NCBI GenBank assembly: GCA_018699955.1
Contig: JABISG010000166.1
Location: 1 to 35,709, forward strand
Source: Planctomycetaceae bacterium
Lineage (GTDB): Bacteria; Planctomycetota; Planctomycetia; Planctomycetales; Planctomycetaceae
Length of the DNA stretch: 35,709 bases
Reading direction: 5' to 3'
The notes under the pieces are model-generated. The model was given only the letters and a program-made list of their open reading frames with translations. It made no database searches and was not told the origin of the DNA. Below, piece by piece: positions 6,345 through 14,549 of this stretch. Position 1 is the stretch's first letter. Each line of letters begins with the position of its first letter. The translations under genes were made by a program, and so were the position numbers.

Positions 6345-8645
6345 ATGCAGCGCGCGTGTTGGAAGTCTTTGTTGCTTGGTCTTTTCGTTCTGCTGGCGTT
6401 GCCACAACCGACGGTTGTCGTTGCGCAAGATGACGATGAGCCGACCGCTACTGCGCCCAAAGCGGCCCCCGAACCAACGCTCGACGATTCGCCGCTGTTG
6501 AAACAGCCGGAAACTCAAGACGAAGATTTCGACGCTGTGCTGCTGATGGTCAAATTGGCCCGGCCCAAGTTGGCGAAGTTGTACCTCGCGAAAGTGATGA
6601 CTCCAAAGCCGACGGATGCCTTGCTGTTGCGGTTGCACGACCGGCACGGGCCGGCGGTATTTCAGCAACTCGCGAACATACAGGAATTGAGGCCACTTTC
6701 GGCCCAACTTCTCGATCTGGTGACCGACGTGTTTCGCCGTCGCGGAATTGATCAGCAACGCATCGTCGCGCTCATTGCCGATCTGAACGGATCGGCCACC
6801 CAGCGGGAAGCCGCGTTGGTCGCGCTGCGCAATACCGGACCGGTGGCAATTCCGCAGCTTCTACTGCAGTTCGAGAATATTAGCGATGCCAGACAGCACG
6901 CGGTATTGTTGTTGACGCTGACGCGGATGGGACGGCAAATTGTTCCGGCACTGCTGGGGGCGCTCGAATCGCCCAACGACGAAATTCGTGCCGTCAGTAT
7001 CGAGGCGCTGGGTTGGCTGCGAGCACGCGAGGCGGTTCCGTATATGTGGTATCCCGCGTTCGGTTTACAGCAAACAACCGGCGTGCAATCGGCGGCGAGA
7101 ACGGCACTCGCTCGCATATTCGCAAAGTCCGACGGGAAGATTGGGACGGTCTCATCGTTCGGTGTTTCCAGTCAATTGAAAAAGATTGCGCTGACACATT
7201 ACCGCAACGATTACCGCTGGAAAGTGGAAGAGGACGGCACGGTTCCGGTTTGGACGTGGTTACCTCCGGTCGGAACGGTCGGTGTCCGACGGCTTTCGCC
7301 CGAAGCGGCTTCGTTGTACGTCGGCATGCGATTCGCGCAGCAAACTCTTGAACTGAAACCCGATGACTCAGAAACTCAAGCCTTGTACTTGGGGTACGCC
7401 CTGGCAGCCGACCGACACCGCGTTGGTTGGGATAAGCCGTTGCCGACCGGTCCCGGCACGACTCACGACCTGGCGCTGACGCTGGGAGACGAAGTCGTTT
7501 CTCAGACGCTGGCACAGTCGCTGAAAAATGGTCGCGCCGATGTGGCGATTGCAAGCCTTCAGGTGCTGTCGCAGACGGCAACCCGGCACCAGATTACCGA
7601 ACGGCGGCCCGGTCGCGCTCCGATTATTTCTGCGTTGAACTACCCCGATCTTCGCGTGCAATTTGCCGCGGCAGCCACCGTTCTGCAAGTCGATCCCAAC
7701 GAACCGTTTCGCAGTTCAGGCCGCATCGTTTCCATTCTGACTCAAGCCTTGACCGACGAGGGGTCGCCTGGAGCGTTGATCGTTCACACAAATGCCGAGA
7801 AATCACGCGGCCTTGGCGGATACCTGGGCCAGATGGGATTCGATCCGCACATTGCGCTGACGGGTCAGGGGGGATTCCGCGTCGCGTCCCAGCGATCAGA
7901 CATCAGCCTGATCCTGCTGGAGATCAACACGATTCGCTGGGGCCTCTCGCAGACGATTGGCAACTTGCGAGCCGATGCCCGAACGGCTGGCATTCCCATT
8001 GTGATCTTCGGGCCGAACGGCAAACAGGCTGACGTTGCCGGCTTGTTAGATCAGTTTTCTCGTTTGACCTACATTGTCACGCCGGCAACGTCGGAAGCGA
8101 TGACGGAACAGGTTGGACGGTTTCTGGCAACGTTCAAGGCCCCAAAGTTGAGCGCTCAGCAACGCAGCGCGCGACGACAAACGGCCGCATATTGGTTGGC
8201 GCACATTGCCAGCGGGCGACGCAATCGGGTGTTCAACATTGCGAAAGCTGAAAACGCACTTTTGTCGGCACTGAACGATCCGGATCTAGCCGACAATGCG
8301 CTGGTCGCTCTGTCGGTCGTCTCAACAAAGGAAGTGCAGAAACAATTCGCAATTCTGGCAATGAATGAAGGTGCCGACGCTCGTTACCGCGAAAACGCCG
8401 CGTTGCAATTGGCGTTTCACATTCTGCGATTTGGTGCCACGCTGGACGAACGCGACGTCCTCGCGTTGCGGGCAAGTTGGGCGGCAGCCAAAGACCCCGC
8501 TTTGTCCACGGCGATGGCATCGGTACTTGGCTCGCTCAAGCCCGATGCGAAACGCGTTGGCCAACGGCTGGGCAAGTTCCCCGCCCCGCCAATTTCCGCC
8601 CCGGCGGTCGCCTCCCCACCCGCCGATCCACAACCATCGCCGTAA
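6345..8645 (+). CDS. Secreted HEAT-repeat protein with a degenerate receiver domain (766 aa)
   Basis: The chosen ATG (6345, CGGAG eight bases upstream) gives a signal peptide, MQRACWKSLLLGLFVLLALP then TVVVA/QDDDE, and an acidic, Pro-rich linker. An upstream in-frame extension to 6198 lacks any family character. Residues about 120-250 form HEAT-type helical repeats (for example REAALVALRNTGPVAIPQLL and NDEIRAVSIEALGWLRAREA), and more helical repeats lie at about 600-740. Between them, residues about 476-595 read like a response-regulator receiver fold: GALIVHTNAEKSRG, ISLILLEINTIRWG, IPIVIFGP, TYIVTPATSEAM. The acidic pair is His481-Thr482, the phospho-acceptor position is Glu526, and the conserved lysine is replaced by threonine, so it cannot be a standard phosphoreceiver. 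The C-terminus is Pro/Ala-rich. Likely a periplasmic scaffold; function unknown. Confidence 0.8.
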   Translation: MQRACWKSLLLGLFVLLALPQPTVVVAQDDDEPTATAPKAAPEPTLDDSPLLKQPETQDEDFDAVLLMVKLARPKLAKLYLAKVMTPKPTDALLLRLHDRHGPAVFQQLANIQELRPLSAQLLDLVTDVFRRRGIDQQRIVALIADLNGSATQREAALVALRNTGPVAIPQLLLQFENISDARQHAVLLLTLTRMGRQIVPALLGALESPNDEIRAVSIEALGWLRAREAVPYMWYPAFGLQQTTGVQSAARTALARIFAKSDGKIGTVSSFGVSSQLKKIALTHYRNDYRWKVEEDGTVPVWTWLPPVGTVGVRRLSPEAASLYVGMRFAQQTLELKPDDSETQALYLGYALAADRHRVGWDKPLPTGPGTTHDLALTLGDEVVSQTLAQSLKNGRADVAIASLQVLSQTATRHQITERRPGRAPIISALNYPDLRVQFAAAATVLQVDPNEPFRSSGRIVSILTQALTDEGSPGALIVHTNAEKSRGLGGYLGQMGFDPHIALTGQGGFRVASQRSDISLILLEINTIRWGLSQTIGNLRADARTAGIPIVIFGPNGKQADVAGLLDQFSRLTYIVTPATSEAMTEQVGRFLATFKAPKLSAQQRSARRQTAAYWLAHIASGRRNRVFNIAKAENALLSALNDPDLADNALVALSVVSTKEVQKQFAILAMNEGADARYRENAALQLAFHILRFGATLDERDVLALRASWAAAKDPALSTAMASVLGSLKPDAKRVGQRLGKFPAPPISAPAVASPPADPQPSP

Positions 8646-8684
8646 GGTTCGTAGTGACCGCATTCATGCGGTTCGATGGCTTCC
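8646..8684. repeat. Convergent-junction repeat, family B, copy 1
   Basis: A 39-bp sequence starting GGTTCGTAGTGACCGCATTC directly after the stop codon of the HEAT-repeat gene. It contains the palindrome ACCGCAT-TC-ATGCGGT. The copy at 26101-26139 is identical at 37 of 39 positions, and it too lies between convergent genes. There is no T-run, so a classical intrinsic terminator is not evident. Confidence 0.85.
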
Positions 8685-8723
8685 TGTGGGTCAGAGCCCG
8701 ATTGGTTGCGTCACTTCAAACGG

Positions 8724-10532
8724 CTACAACGAAGCGGTCGCTTGTTTCTTCTTTGCCGTCGATGGTTCGACCTGAATCTCGTCGCTGTGGAAGTTGATTT
8801 CGATCAGCGTTGTCACGCCGTGTTTCGCAGGGCTGTAGCCCTTTCGCAAATGCACCCGCCAGACGAGATTGCCCTTCAGTTTGTCGATGCCCTCGGGGCT
8901 TGACGGAATGTATGTCTCGCGACTTTCGCCCGGCTCCAGCGGTTCGAGTTTTTGCCCGCGCAGATCCCAGCTGTCGCTGGTGTTCAAGTCATAGACATAG
9001 AACAGGTTGCCGCCCTTTCGCTTGTCCGCCGCGCGGCAGACGAACGTGTTCCCGCGATAGTCCTCATAATTGTCTTCGTTGCGCACGCGATTGTCGAATA
9101 GCATCAACCGATCGAGCGGTGCGATCGTCTGGTCGTCGGACTGGTTTTCAACTCGCAACCACAATTTGAGCGTCGCAGCAGTCGCTTCCGGCGGTGCGGT
9201 TGGTGCGGCTTCCTCGTCGGAAAAGTAGACGAAGTTCAATGGGCCACGTGTCACTTTGACCGGTTCGACGAGGATATTTCCAAACCGACGGCTTTCGCCC
9301 AGCCGCAGTACGTGGCCGTGAGGCAATTTCATATCGATCTGATAAAGTTTGACGAACTTCTTCCCGTCTCGGACGGTCGCCTCGGCCGGATCTTCCAGGC
9401 TTTCCAATTGATGAGCGCCACTCAGCATTCGCATCAGTAACCAGAGGCAAACAATTGTCATCGCGCTGGCATAGCTGGCGAGCATTAAGAACCAGGCCTT
9501 GGGGATCATCTTCTCGTCTGCGGTTTCACTTTCTTCTGCTACTGCTGCTGCTGTCACCGGGTCCGGCGCAGGCTCGGTGGTGTTTTCCTGCGGCGGTTGT
9601 TGGTCGGCTGCAACTTCGAGGCTGTTCTCGGCAATCGTTGCTTCGGTGCTGGCACCCGCCAACAGATCATCCAGGTTGTCGCCGTCGTCCTCATCTGCGC
9701 CGGCACTGAAGTCGGGGAAGTCGTTTGGCGCGTCCTGATTGTCTTCGCTCGCCTCGAACGGCGCAGCTCCATCCCCAAACATGGCCGATGGCAACTCTTC
9801 GCCACCGAGTCCCTCATCCAGTTGACCGGCCGCGTCGAGCGTCAACGTCGGAGCCTCTGGCTCGAATTCAAACGACGGAAACTCAGCGGGCGGCTCTTCC
9901 GGAACGGAATCGTTTTCTCCTGCCTCAAGCGCTGAAAAATCGGGGACATCGGTCGCGGCGACTTCCTCATGGGGAACCGACGAATCGACGGACGCTATAG
10001 TTGGCTCTGCTGCTGCCTCGCTGTTGTCAGACGTCGAATCGATAACCTGTTCGGCAACAGCTTCTGCGGGCGTCGGAACGATGTCCTGTTCCTGGCCGTC
10101 TTGATCCTGACCGAACGAAAACTGTTCTTCGCCGAAGTTGGCATCACCAGTCTCATCAACCGCAGGCTCGGTGGTCGGGAATATTGCAGCACCGACCAGT
10201 TCCGATTCGTTCGCTTCGGTTTGTCCCGCGTCTGCAAGACCTGCGAAGTTGGCGAACATCTGCGCTTCGGGATCGGCTGGCTCTGGTATGACAACGACCG
10301 GCTCTGGTGGTACGACCGGCTCAGGCACAGCAGCGGCCGGCTCTGGTGTTGGCTCCGGTACTGGGTCCGACTCATCAACATTCACCGGCGTCTGCGTGCT
10401 CGCATCAACACTCGGTGGGCAATCTGCCGCCGACACCATCAAATGGGTGCCGCAATGAGGGCAGGCAACCGTCCCCGCCACAGTGACCAGGAATCGGCCC
10501 TGGCAACTCCCACAGGCCATTTCAACCGACAT
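8724..10532 (-). CDS. Zinc-ribbon, acidic-linker, single-TM protein (602 aa)
   Basis: Domain order: an N-terminal zinc ribbon (Cys7, Cys10, Cys24, Cys27: ACGSCQGRF and VACPHCGTHL); about 310 residues of low-complexity, Glu/Asp/Pro/Ala-rich sequence; one membrane helix at about 345-369 (ending MTIVCLWLLMRML); and a C-terminal beta-rich domain of about 220 residues (LKLWLRVENQSDD, WRVHLRKGYSPAKHG). The layout suggests a cytoplasmic ribbon and linker anchored to an extracytoplasmic sensor-like or binding domain. Similar zinc-ribbon membrane proteins are common in planctomycetes and are uncharacterised. Start ATG 10532 has GGAAG just upstream. The gene follows bioD by 44 bp on the same strand and may be co-transcribed, although no functional link is obvious. 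It converges on the HEAT-repeat gene across a dispersed repeat. Function unknown. Confidence 0.75.
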   Translation of the reverse strand: MSVEMACGSCQGRFLVTVAGTVACPHCGTHLMVSAADCPPSVDASTQTPVNVDESDPVPEPTPEPAAAVPEPVVPPEPVVVIPEPADPEAQMFANFAGLADAGQTEANESELVGAAIFPTTEPAVDETGDANFGEEQFSFGQDQDGQEQDIVPTPAEAVAEQVIDSTSDNSEAAAEPTIASVDSSVPHEEVAATDVPDFSALEAGENDSVPEEPPAEFPSFEFEPEAPTLTLDAAGQLDEGLGGEELPSAMFGDGAAPFEASEDNQDAPNDFPDFSAGADEDDGDNLDDLLAGASTEATIAENSLEVAADQQPPQENTTEPAPDPVTAAAVAEESETADEKMIPKAWFLMLASYASAMTIVCLWLLMRMLSGAHQLESLEDPAEATVRDGKKFVKLYQIDMKLPHGHVLRLGESRRFGNILVEPVKVTRGPLNFVYFSDEEAAPTAPPEATAATLKLWLRVENQSDDQTIAPLDRLMLFDNRVRNEDNYEDYRGNTFVCRAADKRKGGNLFYVYDLNTSDSWDLRGQKLEPLEPGESRETYIPSSPEGIDKLKGNLVWRVHLRKGYSPAKHGVTTLIEINFHSDEIQVEPSTAKKKQATASL

Positions 10533-10576
10533 AAGTTTCTTCCATTCTCAAACAGCTGCAGATCACAGCAAACCAC

Positions 10577-11293
10577 TCATCCCTTCGCGACCAACGGTGC
10601 CGCGAGATCGAACCAGTTTATTCTGGCCGTAGCCGCCTCGCGAAGCAACCGGTCTGGATGATTGTGCTGCATGACCCCCAAAATCGGAACTCCACACAGT
10701 TTGGATATTTCCGCAGGATCATCGCGTTCGTCGGCCAAGTTGTCGGGCTGGTTGACTTCGTTCAGGACAATTCCGGCGATCGAAAGTCGTCTCGACTGCG
10801 CAACTTCGACCGTCAACAATGTGTGATTGATCGATCCCAGCCCCAGTCGAGCCACAATCAGCAGCGGCAGTTGAAGTTCCTCCGCCAGATCGGCCACCGT
10901 CTTCGCGTCGCTGAGGGGACACAACAAACCTCCCACCCCCTCAACAATCAACAATTCGACGCGCTCTTGCCACCAACGCACACCACCGGTCAGAAGTGCG
11001 TTGTCCACCTCGCGTCCCTCCAGCCGTGCAGCGACCGGTGGTGCGACCGGCGCACGAAAACATTGTGGACAGATACGGTCGTGTGGGTGCGCGCCGCCTG
11101 TTGCCTGCGACAACTCTTCCACGTCGGCCCAGAATGGCTCGCCGTCAGCTCCCTGTTCGGCCCCGCTACAGGCCGGTTTGTAGACGCCCACGTTCAGCCC
11201 TTGTTTCCTGCTTTCTCGGGCAACAAGCGATGCCACACAGGTCTTGCCGACGCCAGTGTCGGTCCCCGTCACCAGTAAACCACGCGTTTCCAT
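10577..11293 (-). CDS. bioD: ATP-dependent dethiobiotin synthetase BioD (238 aa)
   Basis: Closes the ureido ring of 7,8-diaminopelargonic acid with CO2 and ATP, the penultimate step of biotin synthesis; cytoplasmic. The P-loop is GTDTGVGKT (residues 10-18). Other family motifs are VGVYKPACSG (substrate and phosphate contacts), RAPVAPPVAA, VEGVGGLLCPL (the switch/Mg region), and GIVLNE, which contributes to nucleotide binding. Length is typical (about 225-240). A TTG at 11296 directly precedes the ATG at 11293. Either could start translation, but the ATG has GAGG nine bases upstream and gives the standard N-terminus METRGLLVTG. No bioA, bioB or bioF is visible, so the pathway is presumably scattered. 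Divergent from the alpha/beta-hydrolase-like gene. Confidence 0.93.
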   Translation of the reverse strand: METRGLLVTGTDTGVGKTCVASLVARESRKQGLNVGVYKPACSGAEQGADGEPFWADVEELSQATGGAHPHDRICPQCFRAPVAPPVAARLEGREVDNALLTGGVRWWQERVELLIVEGVGGLLCPLSDAKTVADLAEELQLPLLIVARLGLGSINHTLLTVEVAQSRRLSIAGIVLNEVNQPDNLADERDDPAEISKLCGVPILGVMQHNHPDRLLREAATARINWFDLAAPLVAKG

Positions 11294-11408
11294 CAATGTT
11301 GTCCTCGCTGCGAAGCAATTGGGCGATCCGATTGTTCAGACTACACAGGAATTGCCGTTCACGCGTCTCGAAGGGCCGGTGGGAGCATGCTCATGCGGAA
11401 ATGGCGGA

Positions 11409-11437
11409 TTGACCCTGATTCGATTGCCTCGTAGACT
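11409..11437 (+). promoter_or_regulatory. Candidate sigma70-like promoter for the alpha/beta-hydrolase-like gene
   Basis: TTGACC (11409-11414, five of six -35 bases), a 17-base spacer and TAGACT (11432-11437, four of six -10 bases) lie about 50 bases before the chosen start. Spacing is ideal. The call rests on consensus match only. Confidence 0.4.
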
Positions 11438-11488
11438 ATAAATTGGGGCCATTTCCGTAGCCGACAACCCACACTACAGGTGTTCGTG

Positions 11489-12478
11489 ATGTCAATGCGA
11501 TCCAGTTGCCAATTCCGTTCCGACTCATCCGGCATTCTCAGTGACCGACTGCGCTCGGCCGTTGCTGCGATTATGGCTAGCGTGTCAGTGCTGCTCGCGA
11601 CCACCGTGGGATTCGCTCAGGACAAGGCAACGAAGGTCATCCACGATGACATTGTGCTGACGACGGCTCGGCCGGACAACCTGGAAATTCACATCACCTA
11701 TTATCAGTCAGATGTCGGCAAGGAAGCTCCCGTGGTAATTCTGCTGCACGCGGAAGGGTCGAATCGTCAGGTTTGGCTGGGAAATATGGGATTCGCCCAG
11801 CGACTCTGGGATGAGGGGTATGCAGTCATCGCCGTCGATTTGAGAAAACATGGACAATCGGTGGTTCAGGGACCTGCCAAGATTACACCCGCTGATCGGC
11901 AAAGAATGGTAGCCTTCGATATGGAAGCCGTCAAAGCCTTCATCTTCGAAAAACATATGGACGAACAGCTCAATATGAACAAGACGGCGATTATTGCGCC
12001 GGAAATGAGTGCCGCCGTTGCGATCCTGTACACGATTCGAGACTGGAAGAAGCCACCGCACGATGACGGTCTGCGGACGCCGCGCGGCCAGGACATTCGG
12101 TCATTGCTTCTGTTATCTCCCGAGTCCAAAACCAAAGGGCTTAACATCGGTGCCAGTATCACAGACATTGGCAAACTGGCCGCCAATACCCTACCCGCAA
12201 TGTCATTCTCAACGGTATTCTTCTACGGGGCGGCAGACAAGAAAGACAAACGTGGAGGAACCAAGCGCATGTACAGCAAGGCCGCTGGCGTCAAGGGTGT
12301 CAAGAAGAACGTGCTGCTCCAGGCCTATCCGTTCAAATACCGCGGTGTGGAATTGATCGGCAGGAACAATGCTCGAACAAGATGCGAAGAGCAAATGCTG
12401 GGATTTCTCGACGGTCGACTGAAAAAGCTCACGCAAACGCCGTGGAAAGACCGCCGCAGCGCTTTTAATCGCAACTGA
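11489..12478 (+). CDS. Exported alpha/beta-hydrolase-like protein lacking the usual nucleophile (329 aa)
   Basis: An N-terminal region with a hydrophobic core (AAIMASVSVLLATTVGFA, then QDKATK) looks like a long signal peptide. The fold is alpha/beta-hydrolase-like: VVILLHAEGSNRQVWLG matches the oxyanion strand and loop, YAVIAVDLRKHGQSV the DxRGHGxS block, and STVFFYGAADKKD the late acid strand. At the nucleophile elbow the expected GxSxG is replaced by IIAPEMSAAVAI, with Glu172 at the serine position, and I find no clear catalytic histidine near the C-terminus (AYPFKYRGVELIG). It is therefore probably not an ordinary esterase and may be a binding protein. Start: ATG 11489 with AGG eight bases upstream; GTG 11480 and ATG 11495 are alternatives. 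It sits alone on the plus strand, 254 bp before the amidase. Confidence 0.75.
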   Translation: MSMRSSCQFRSDSSGILSDRLRSAVAAIMASVSVLLATTVGFAQDKATKVIHDDIVLTTARPDNLEIHITYYQSDVGKEAPVVILLHAEGSNRQVWLGNMGFAQRLWDEGYAVIAVDLRKHGQSVVQGPAKITPADRQRMVAFDMEAVKAFIFEKHMDEQLNMNKTAIIAPEMSAAVAILYTIRDWKKPPHDDGLRTPRGQDIRSLLLLSPESKTKGLNIGASITDIGKLAANTLPAMSFSTVFFYGAADKKDKRGGTKRMYSKAAGVKGVKKNVLLQAYPFKYRGVELIGRNNARTRCEEQMLGFLDGRLKKLTQTPWKDRRSAFNRN

Positions 12479-12541
12479 GTTGGGTGGGGTTGAATCTTCG
12501 TCTCTCCTTGAGCGCCGAAAACTGCGTAACGCGAAGGCGAG

Positions 12542-12561
12542 CGGCCGGTGTCAACCGGCCG
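12542..12561. repeat. GC-rich hairpin after the hydrolase-like gene
   Basis: CGGCCGGT (12542-12549), loop GTCA, ACCGGCCG (12554-12561): a perfect 8-bp stem 64 bases after the stop codon. No T-run follows directly, so it may be a REP-like repeat or a weak terminator. Only one copy was seen in this window. Confidence 0.5.
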
Positions 12562-12664
12562 GTATTTCGGACTGCCCGAGGAAAAACATCCACGGCTCGC
12601 CGGTGCGCTGATCATTTAGATCGATCTCCCCTCCCTCGGTCCGTCCGCAAAGTGGATTCGACGG

Positions 12665-12683
12665 GCAAACGGATATCGTTTGC
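12665..12683. promoter_or_regulatory. Operator-like palindrome upstream of the amidase gene
   Basis: GCAAACG (12665-12671), five-base spacer GATAT, CGTTTGC (12677-12683): a perfect 7-bp-arm dyad, 49 bases before the amidase ATG, where a repressor site could sit. No regulator gene lies beside it. The assignment is positional inference. Confidence 0.3.
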
Positions 12684-12732
12684 GGTATGCTGAATCCAAC
12701 AAAGCGATTCACCCTGCCCGGGAGCGAAGTCG

Positions 12733-14496
12733 ATGAACAGCGAAGATTTTCCCACAGACATTGATCAACCGGTCGTGCGAGATTATTCCTCGGCTGTGGC
12801 CGCGACGACCGAGGCAAAGAAACAAACACGTCGGCACGTACTCAAGGCATTGGCCGGATTGGGAATCGGATCGGCCGTGTTTCAACGGGCGTTGGCCGCG
12901 CAGGCGGAAAAGTCGAGCGACGTGACTGCCGACATGATTCAGCAGGCCGAGTGGATCGCCGGGTTGGAATTGAGCGAAGCGGATCGCAAAACAACCGCCG
13001 GCGCAGTCAACCGCGAGTTGGACAACTTTCGTCAATTGCGGGCGGTCGCGCTGGAGAATTCCGACGTTCCTGCGGTCCTGTTTCACCCGGCTCCGTGGCT
13101 CGCCCCCAACCGCGACAACGAACGGGGAGCGGTTCGGCCCAGCGAACAGGCGGCCCCCAAGCGGCCTCAGTCCGATGATGAACTCGCCTTTCTCCCGGTG
13201 ACCGAACTGGCAGCGTTGATCCGCACGCGACAGATTTCATCGGTCGAGTTGACCAAGCTCTACCTGAAACGCTTGCAACAATACGACCCGGCCTTGTTGT
13301 GCGTGGTGACGCTGACCGAAGAACTCGCGCTCAAGCAGGCCGAACGAGCCGACCGTGAAATTGCCGCCGGACGCTACCGCGGTCCGCTACACGGAATCCC
13401 CTGGGGGGCAAAGGACTTGATTTCGGTTCGCGGTTACAAAACCACCTGGGGAGCACCGCATTATCAGGATCAATCGTTCGATGTGACGGCAACGGTTGCC
13501 GACCGGCTCGAAAACGCGGGTGCCGTGCTGGTGGCGAAGTTGTCGCTGGGGGCATTGGCGATGGGTGACCGCTGGTTCGGCGGCATGACGCGGAATCCGT
13601 GGGACACAAAACAGGGTTCCAGCGGATCGTCGGCGGGTTCGGCCTCGGCAACGGCTGCCGGTCTCGTCGGGTTTTCACTCGGCAGCGAGACGCTGGGCAG
13701 TATCGTTTCGCCTTGCCGCCGTTGCGGCACAACGGGTCTGCGGCCCACATTCGGACGCGTCAGCCGCAACGGTTGCATGTCTCTTTCGTGGAGCATGGAC
13801 AAAATCGGCCCGATCACACGATCGGTCGAGGATTGTGCATTGGTATTCGGTGCATTGCATGGATTTGACGGACTGGACCCGACGGCCGTTGATCGACCGT
13901 TTCACTGGCCGTCGCAAAGCAATGTGAGGACGCTGAAAGTCGGCTACTTTGAAACGGACAAACCGGTGGCTGAGCGGCCGGAACTTCAGGTCTTAACGCA
14001 AATCGGCGTCAAGCTGATACCGGCGAAATTGCCGGACAAATATCCCGTTTGGGCGTTGACGACAATTCTCGACACCGAAGCCGCCGCCGTCTTCGACGAG
14101 ATTACGCGAAAGGGAATTACCGAGGGTTTGAATAGTTGGCCGAAAACTTTTCGACTGGGACAATTCGTTCCCGCCGTCGAATATCTGCGGGCCAACCGTA
14201 TCCGTCGGCTGTTGATGGATGAGATGAAGGCGTTAATGGCTGATATCGATTTGTACGTCGAAGGCAACGATTCGGGTGTGACCAACCTCACCGGCCACCC
14301 GACAGTCGTACTGCCAAACGGCTTCCGTAAACGCGACGACGTCGAAACGCCGACTTCGATTACGTTCACCGGCCGCCTGTACGGTGAGAGCGAATTGCTT
14401 GCCGTAGCGCACGCCTATCAGCAAGCAACCGGACACCACCTGAAACATCCACCCATGGAAACACTGAAACCGATCGGCGACAACGAAAACTCGTAA
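12733..14496 (+). CDS. Tat-exported amidase-signature hydrolase (587 aa)
   Basis: The N-terminus carries a twin-arginine signal, TRRHVLKALAGLGIGSAV (Arg33-Arg34), so the enzyme is probably exported folded. Residues about 155-575 form an amidase-signature domain (GatA/FAAH family), which hydrolyses amide bonds with a Ser-cisSer-Lys triad. By alignment with the family these are Lys227 (PWGAKDLI), Ser303 (GSSGSSAGSASA) and Ser323 (GSETLGSIVS). All three are present. About 100 residues of helical sequence separate the signal from the catalytic domain, and the domain ends conventionally. The substrate cannot be predicted; export and lack of gatB/gatC argue against the Glu-tRNA amidotransferase subunit. 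Start ATG 12733 has GGGAG nine bases upstream. Converges on the MBL gene with 53 bp between stops. Confidence 0.88.
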   Translation: MNSEDFPTDIDQPVVRDYSSAVAATTEAKKQTRRHVLKALAGLGIGSAVFQRALAAQAEKSSDVTADMIQQAEWIAGLELSEADRKTTAGAVNRELDNFRQLRAVALENSDVPAVLFHPAPWLAPNRDNERGAVRPSEQAAPKRPQSDDELAFLPVTELAALIRTRQISSVELTKLYLKRLQQYDPALLCVVTLTEELALKQAERADREIAAGRYRGPLHGIPWGAKDLISVRGYKTTWGAPHYQDQSFDVTATVADRLENAGAVLVAKLSLGALAMGDRWFGGMTRNPWDTKQGSSGSSAGSASATAAGLVGFSLGSETLGSIVSPCRRCGTTGLRPTFGRVSRNGCMSLSWSMDKIGPITRSVEDCALVFGALHGFDGLDPTAVDRPFHWPSQSNVRTLKVGYFETDKPVAERPELQVLTQIGVKLIPAKLPDKYPVWALTTILDTEAAAVFDEITRKGITEGLNSWPKTFRLGQFVPAVEYLRANRIRRLLMDEMKALMADIDLYVEGNDSGVTNLTGHPTVVLPNGFRKRDDVETPTSITFTGRLYGESELLAVAHAYQQATGHHLKHPPMETLKPIGDNENS

Positions 14497-14549
14497 TCGT
14501 CGGCAAGGTGGCACCCGTTGACTGACGATTGAGCGATTGCGTCTTCGTA

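Noticed and set aside
10577..14496. Functional link of bioD with the amidase or hydrolase-like gene as a biotin-salvage (biotinidase-like) locus
   Set aside because: The genes are on different strands with separate upstream regions, the hydrolase-like protein lacks a nucleophile, and nothing in the amidase points to biotin amides.
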